NCBI GenBank assembly: GCA_019509985.1 | Contig: JAEKLF010000035.1 | Span: 87,812-151,811, forward strand | DNA: 64,000 bases | DNA from: Burkholderiales bacterium | GTDB lineage: Bacteria > Pseudomonadota > Gammaproteobacteria > Burkholderiales > Burkholderiaceae_C | Direction of reading: 5' to 3' | Shown: positions 62,502 to 64,000 of the stretch, piece by piece | Position numbering within the stretch: position 1 is the stretch's first letter | Layout of the letters: every line of letters begins with the position of its first letter | Translations under genes and position numbers: made by a program | The notes under the pieces: model-generated | Told to the model about the DNA's origin: nothing | Databases searched by the model: none | What the model saw: the letters and a program-made list of their open reading frames with translations, nothing else

Positions 62502-63195
62502 AGTTCTCCAGGTCCAGGACCTGCATCAGCACTACGGTGGCTCCAACATCCTGCGCGGCCTGAGCTTCGATCTGAAGCCTGGCGAGATCACCGTCGTGCT
62601 CGGCCGCAACGGCGTCGGCAAGACGACGCTGCTGAAGAGCCTGATGGGCGTCGTGCCCATCACGCGCGGCAGCATCACGCTGGCCGGCGAGCCGATCAAC
62701 AAGTTGAAGACCCACCAGCGCGTGCGCGCCGGCCTCGGCTATGTGCCGCAGGGCCGCGAGATCTTCGGGCGGCTGTCGGTCATCGAGAACCTGCAGATGG
62801 GGCTGAGCAGCCAGCCTGCCGGCACGCCGCTGCCGGTCGAACTTTTCGAGCTGTTCCCGGTGCTGGCCAAGATGCGCAGCCGCCGCGGCGGCGACCTGTC
62901 CGGCGGCCAGCAACAGCAGCTTGCCATTGCCCGAGCACTGGCGCCCGGGCCCAAGGTGCTGTTGCTGGACGAGCCGACCGAAGGCATCCAGCCCAACGTC
63001 ATCCAGGACATCGGCCGCGTCATCAAGCATCTCGCCCACGACCAGGGTCTGTCGGTGGTGCTGGTGGAGCAGTTCTACGACTTCGCCGAGGAGTTGGCCG
63101 ACCAGTACTTGCTGATGCAACGCGGCGAGATCGTCATGCGCGGGCGGGGGAAGGACATGGCGGCGGATGGCGTGCGAGAGCGGCTGGCCATCTGA
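62491..63195 (+). CDS. urtE: urea ABC transporter, ATPase UrtE
   Basis: A 234-residue ATPase starting at a TTG (62491) that overlaps urtD by 11 nt. Walker A GRNGVGKTTLLKSLMGVVP, YVPQGREIFGRLSVIENLQM, signature LSGGQQQQLAIARAL, Walker B LLLDEPTEGIQPNVIQDIG and H-loop VVLVEQFYDFA. The GRNGVGKTT and TEGIQPNVIQ motifs mark UrtE. It completes the transporter; urease genes, which usually follow, are not in the window. Confidence 0.95.
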   Translation: MADEVLQVQDLHQHYGGSNILRGLSFDLKPGEITVVLGRNGVGKTTLLKSLMGVVPITRGSITLAGEPINKLKTHQRVRAGLGYVPQGREIFGRLSVIENLQMGLSSQPAGTPLPVELFELFPVLAKMRSRRGGDLSGGQQQQLAIARALAPGPKVLLLDEPTEGIQPNVIQDIGRVIKHLAHDQGLSVVLVEQFYDFAEELADQYLLMQRGEIVMRGRGKDMAADGVRERLAI

Positions 63196-63264
63196 TCAGG
63201 CCTGGGGCGGTGCGAGGTTGCTGGATTCCTTGCCCATGACCCGGCTCCTGCTCGCTCGCGACGC

Positions 63265-63320
63265 CCCGGCAGAGCACCTGCCGGGTGCCTTGGCGTAGCT
63301 CTGCAGGCCTCGCGCCTGCA
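63265..63320. repeat. two adjacent strong hairpins downstream of the IS110 relic
   Basis: CCCGGCAG-AGCAC-CTGCCGGG (63265-63285) and TGCAGGC-CTCGC-GCCTGCA (63302-63320), 16 bp apart. In IS110/IS1111 elements a structured non-coding RNA is encoded beside the transposase gene, so these could be remnants of it; this is speculation from position and folding only. Confidence 0.4.
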
Positions 63321-63429
63321 ACCTGCGACATCGCAGAGAGCGGGCCGCCCGACATCACGAAGCCTTCTTGTCCGGGGCTCAAACAATGACCGACCGCGAA
63401 GAACATTTCGTCCAATTCGTTTCCTGCAT

Positions 63430-63745
63430 TGGCAGGCCCAATGATGGGTGGGTGCGGCCTTCCTTGTAGCCTTCGCGCAGGCGGTGCATGGCGAGCAGCG
63501 CTTGCTGTTCGGACACGAAGCGCATGTGCGAGCGGCCAGCGGCCTCGCAGAGCGCGGCAGCGTCATTGGCGTCGTGCTTGCCGGCCATGCGGTAGGGCGT
63601 GACGGCGTGGCCGGCGAAGAGTTGCGCATCCAGGCCGAAGCCGCGCAGCTTGCGCTCCCAGCGTTGGACGCCGCCGCAGGTCTCTGATGCCGTGGATCGC
63701 GAAAACGCTCTTGGCGAGGTCAATGCCAACGGTCAGAATCGTCAT
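63430..63745 (-). pseudogene. IS110-family transposase remnant
   Basis: The ATG at 63745 opens MTILTVGIDLAKSVFAIHG, the DEDD N-terminus of IS110 transposases. About 50 residues are then missing and the frame changes near 63690. It continues as CGGVQRWERKLRGFGLDAQL, FAGHAVTPYRMAGKHDANDA and MRFVSEQQALLAMHRLREGY, with further small losses compared with intact members, and then degenerates after KEGRT. The C-terminal serine-containing domain is absent. It is not functional and marks an old insertion between urtE and the reductase gene. Confidence 0.8.
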
Positions 63746-63864
63746 GGACTTCCCCTTCGGAAAGAGTTGATGAGAGATTGCACTTCCCATTGCGGCCTTT
63801 GGTTGCCGGTTGCCGCAACGCGGCTGGTTCGGGACGGGGAAGTCCCTTTCGTTCGTTAGACCGC

Positions 63865-64000
63865 ATGGCGCTCGCACTCGTCGTTGTTGCAAGTCCAAGT
63901 CGTGACAGCTTCGCTCACGCGATGGCTGCTGTCGCCACAAGTAGGTTGCGCGAACGCGGCTACGAAATAGCGTTCCACGACTTGTATGACGAGGGGTTTG
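63865..64000 (+). CDS. flavodoxin-like NAD(P)H-quinone reductase, N-terminal part (cut by window edge)
   Basis: The first 45 residues of a flavodoxin-fold oxidoreductase: ALVVVASPSRDSFAHAMAAV (phosphate-binding loop SPSRDS), ERGYEIAFHDLYDEGF. This resembles the N-terminus of KefF/MdaB-type NAD(P)H dehydrogenases (quinone). The G+C of this end is lower than that of the urt operon, which with the IS relic suggests an acquired segment. The rest lies outside the window. Confidence 0.7.
   Translation, partial: MALALVVVASPSRDSFAHAMAAVATSRLRERGYEIAFHDLYDEGF

Overview
The window looks like a chromosomal stretch of a high-GC betaproteobacterium of the order Burkholderiales, most likely a Roseateles/Mitsuaria/Pelomonas-like lineage. 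This is inferred from five PEP-CTERM surface-protein genes, plant-polymer glycosidases, a homogentisate cluster and a urtABCDE urea transporter, all in GC-rich codon usage. No rRNA or housekeeping marker is present to fix the taxonomy.

Layout. 1-1419: a Ser/Thr kinase (cut by the edge) with its ECF sigma factor, then a membrane protein, a PAN-domain protein and a CapA-like protein (to 5362). 5500-8600: three PEP-CTERM genes, one frameshifted. 9032-10040: a DUF4260 membrane protein and a 120-bp tandem duplication. 10063-16981 (minus strand): a plant-polysaccharide locus in visible decay. A LacI regulator precedes a GH27 alpha-galactosidase, then a broken GH35 beta-galactosidase whose 5' part is joined to the 3' end of a second LacI gene, then an intact GH5 endoglucanase and a GH39 gene that has lost its nucleophile region. 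17372-20000: a two-gene system of a c-type-haem lipoprotein and a parallel beta-helix lipoprotein. 20225-24607: two more PEP-CTERM genes, a DUF6289-like protein, a helicase relic beside tRNA-Ser, and apaH.

24629-31400: a glycosyltransferase, a CNNM/CBS transporter-like protein, SapC, pcaB and a PcaC-PcaD fusion, and a FeeM-like acyltransferase. 31420-38458: an Asp/Asn hydroxylase, then an IclR-controlled tyrosine/hydroxyphenylacetate catabolic operon (MBL-fold protein, FAD monooxygenase, DUF2783, hmgA, fahA). 38742-51808: a TonB-dependent receptor, FHS sugar transporter, broken LysR gene, secreted MBL hydrolase, M28 peptidase, tryptophan halogenase-like enzyme, and an operon of sugar-binding protein, response regulator and histidine kinase. 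51949-57500: a MacB-like ABC exporter, a DUF1579 protein and a LytS/LytTR pair. 57630-63195: urtABCDE behind a strong sigma-54 promoter. The right edge holds an IS110 relic and the start of a flavodoxin-like quinone reductase.

The most unusual features are a multi-hairpin repeat family that sits directly after stop codons (41346, 47994, 49662, with a remnant built into a start region at 34122), the deletion-type decay of several genes, and the duplicated LacI/terminator/operator cassettes that show how the glycosidase cluster arose.
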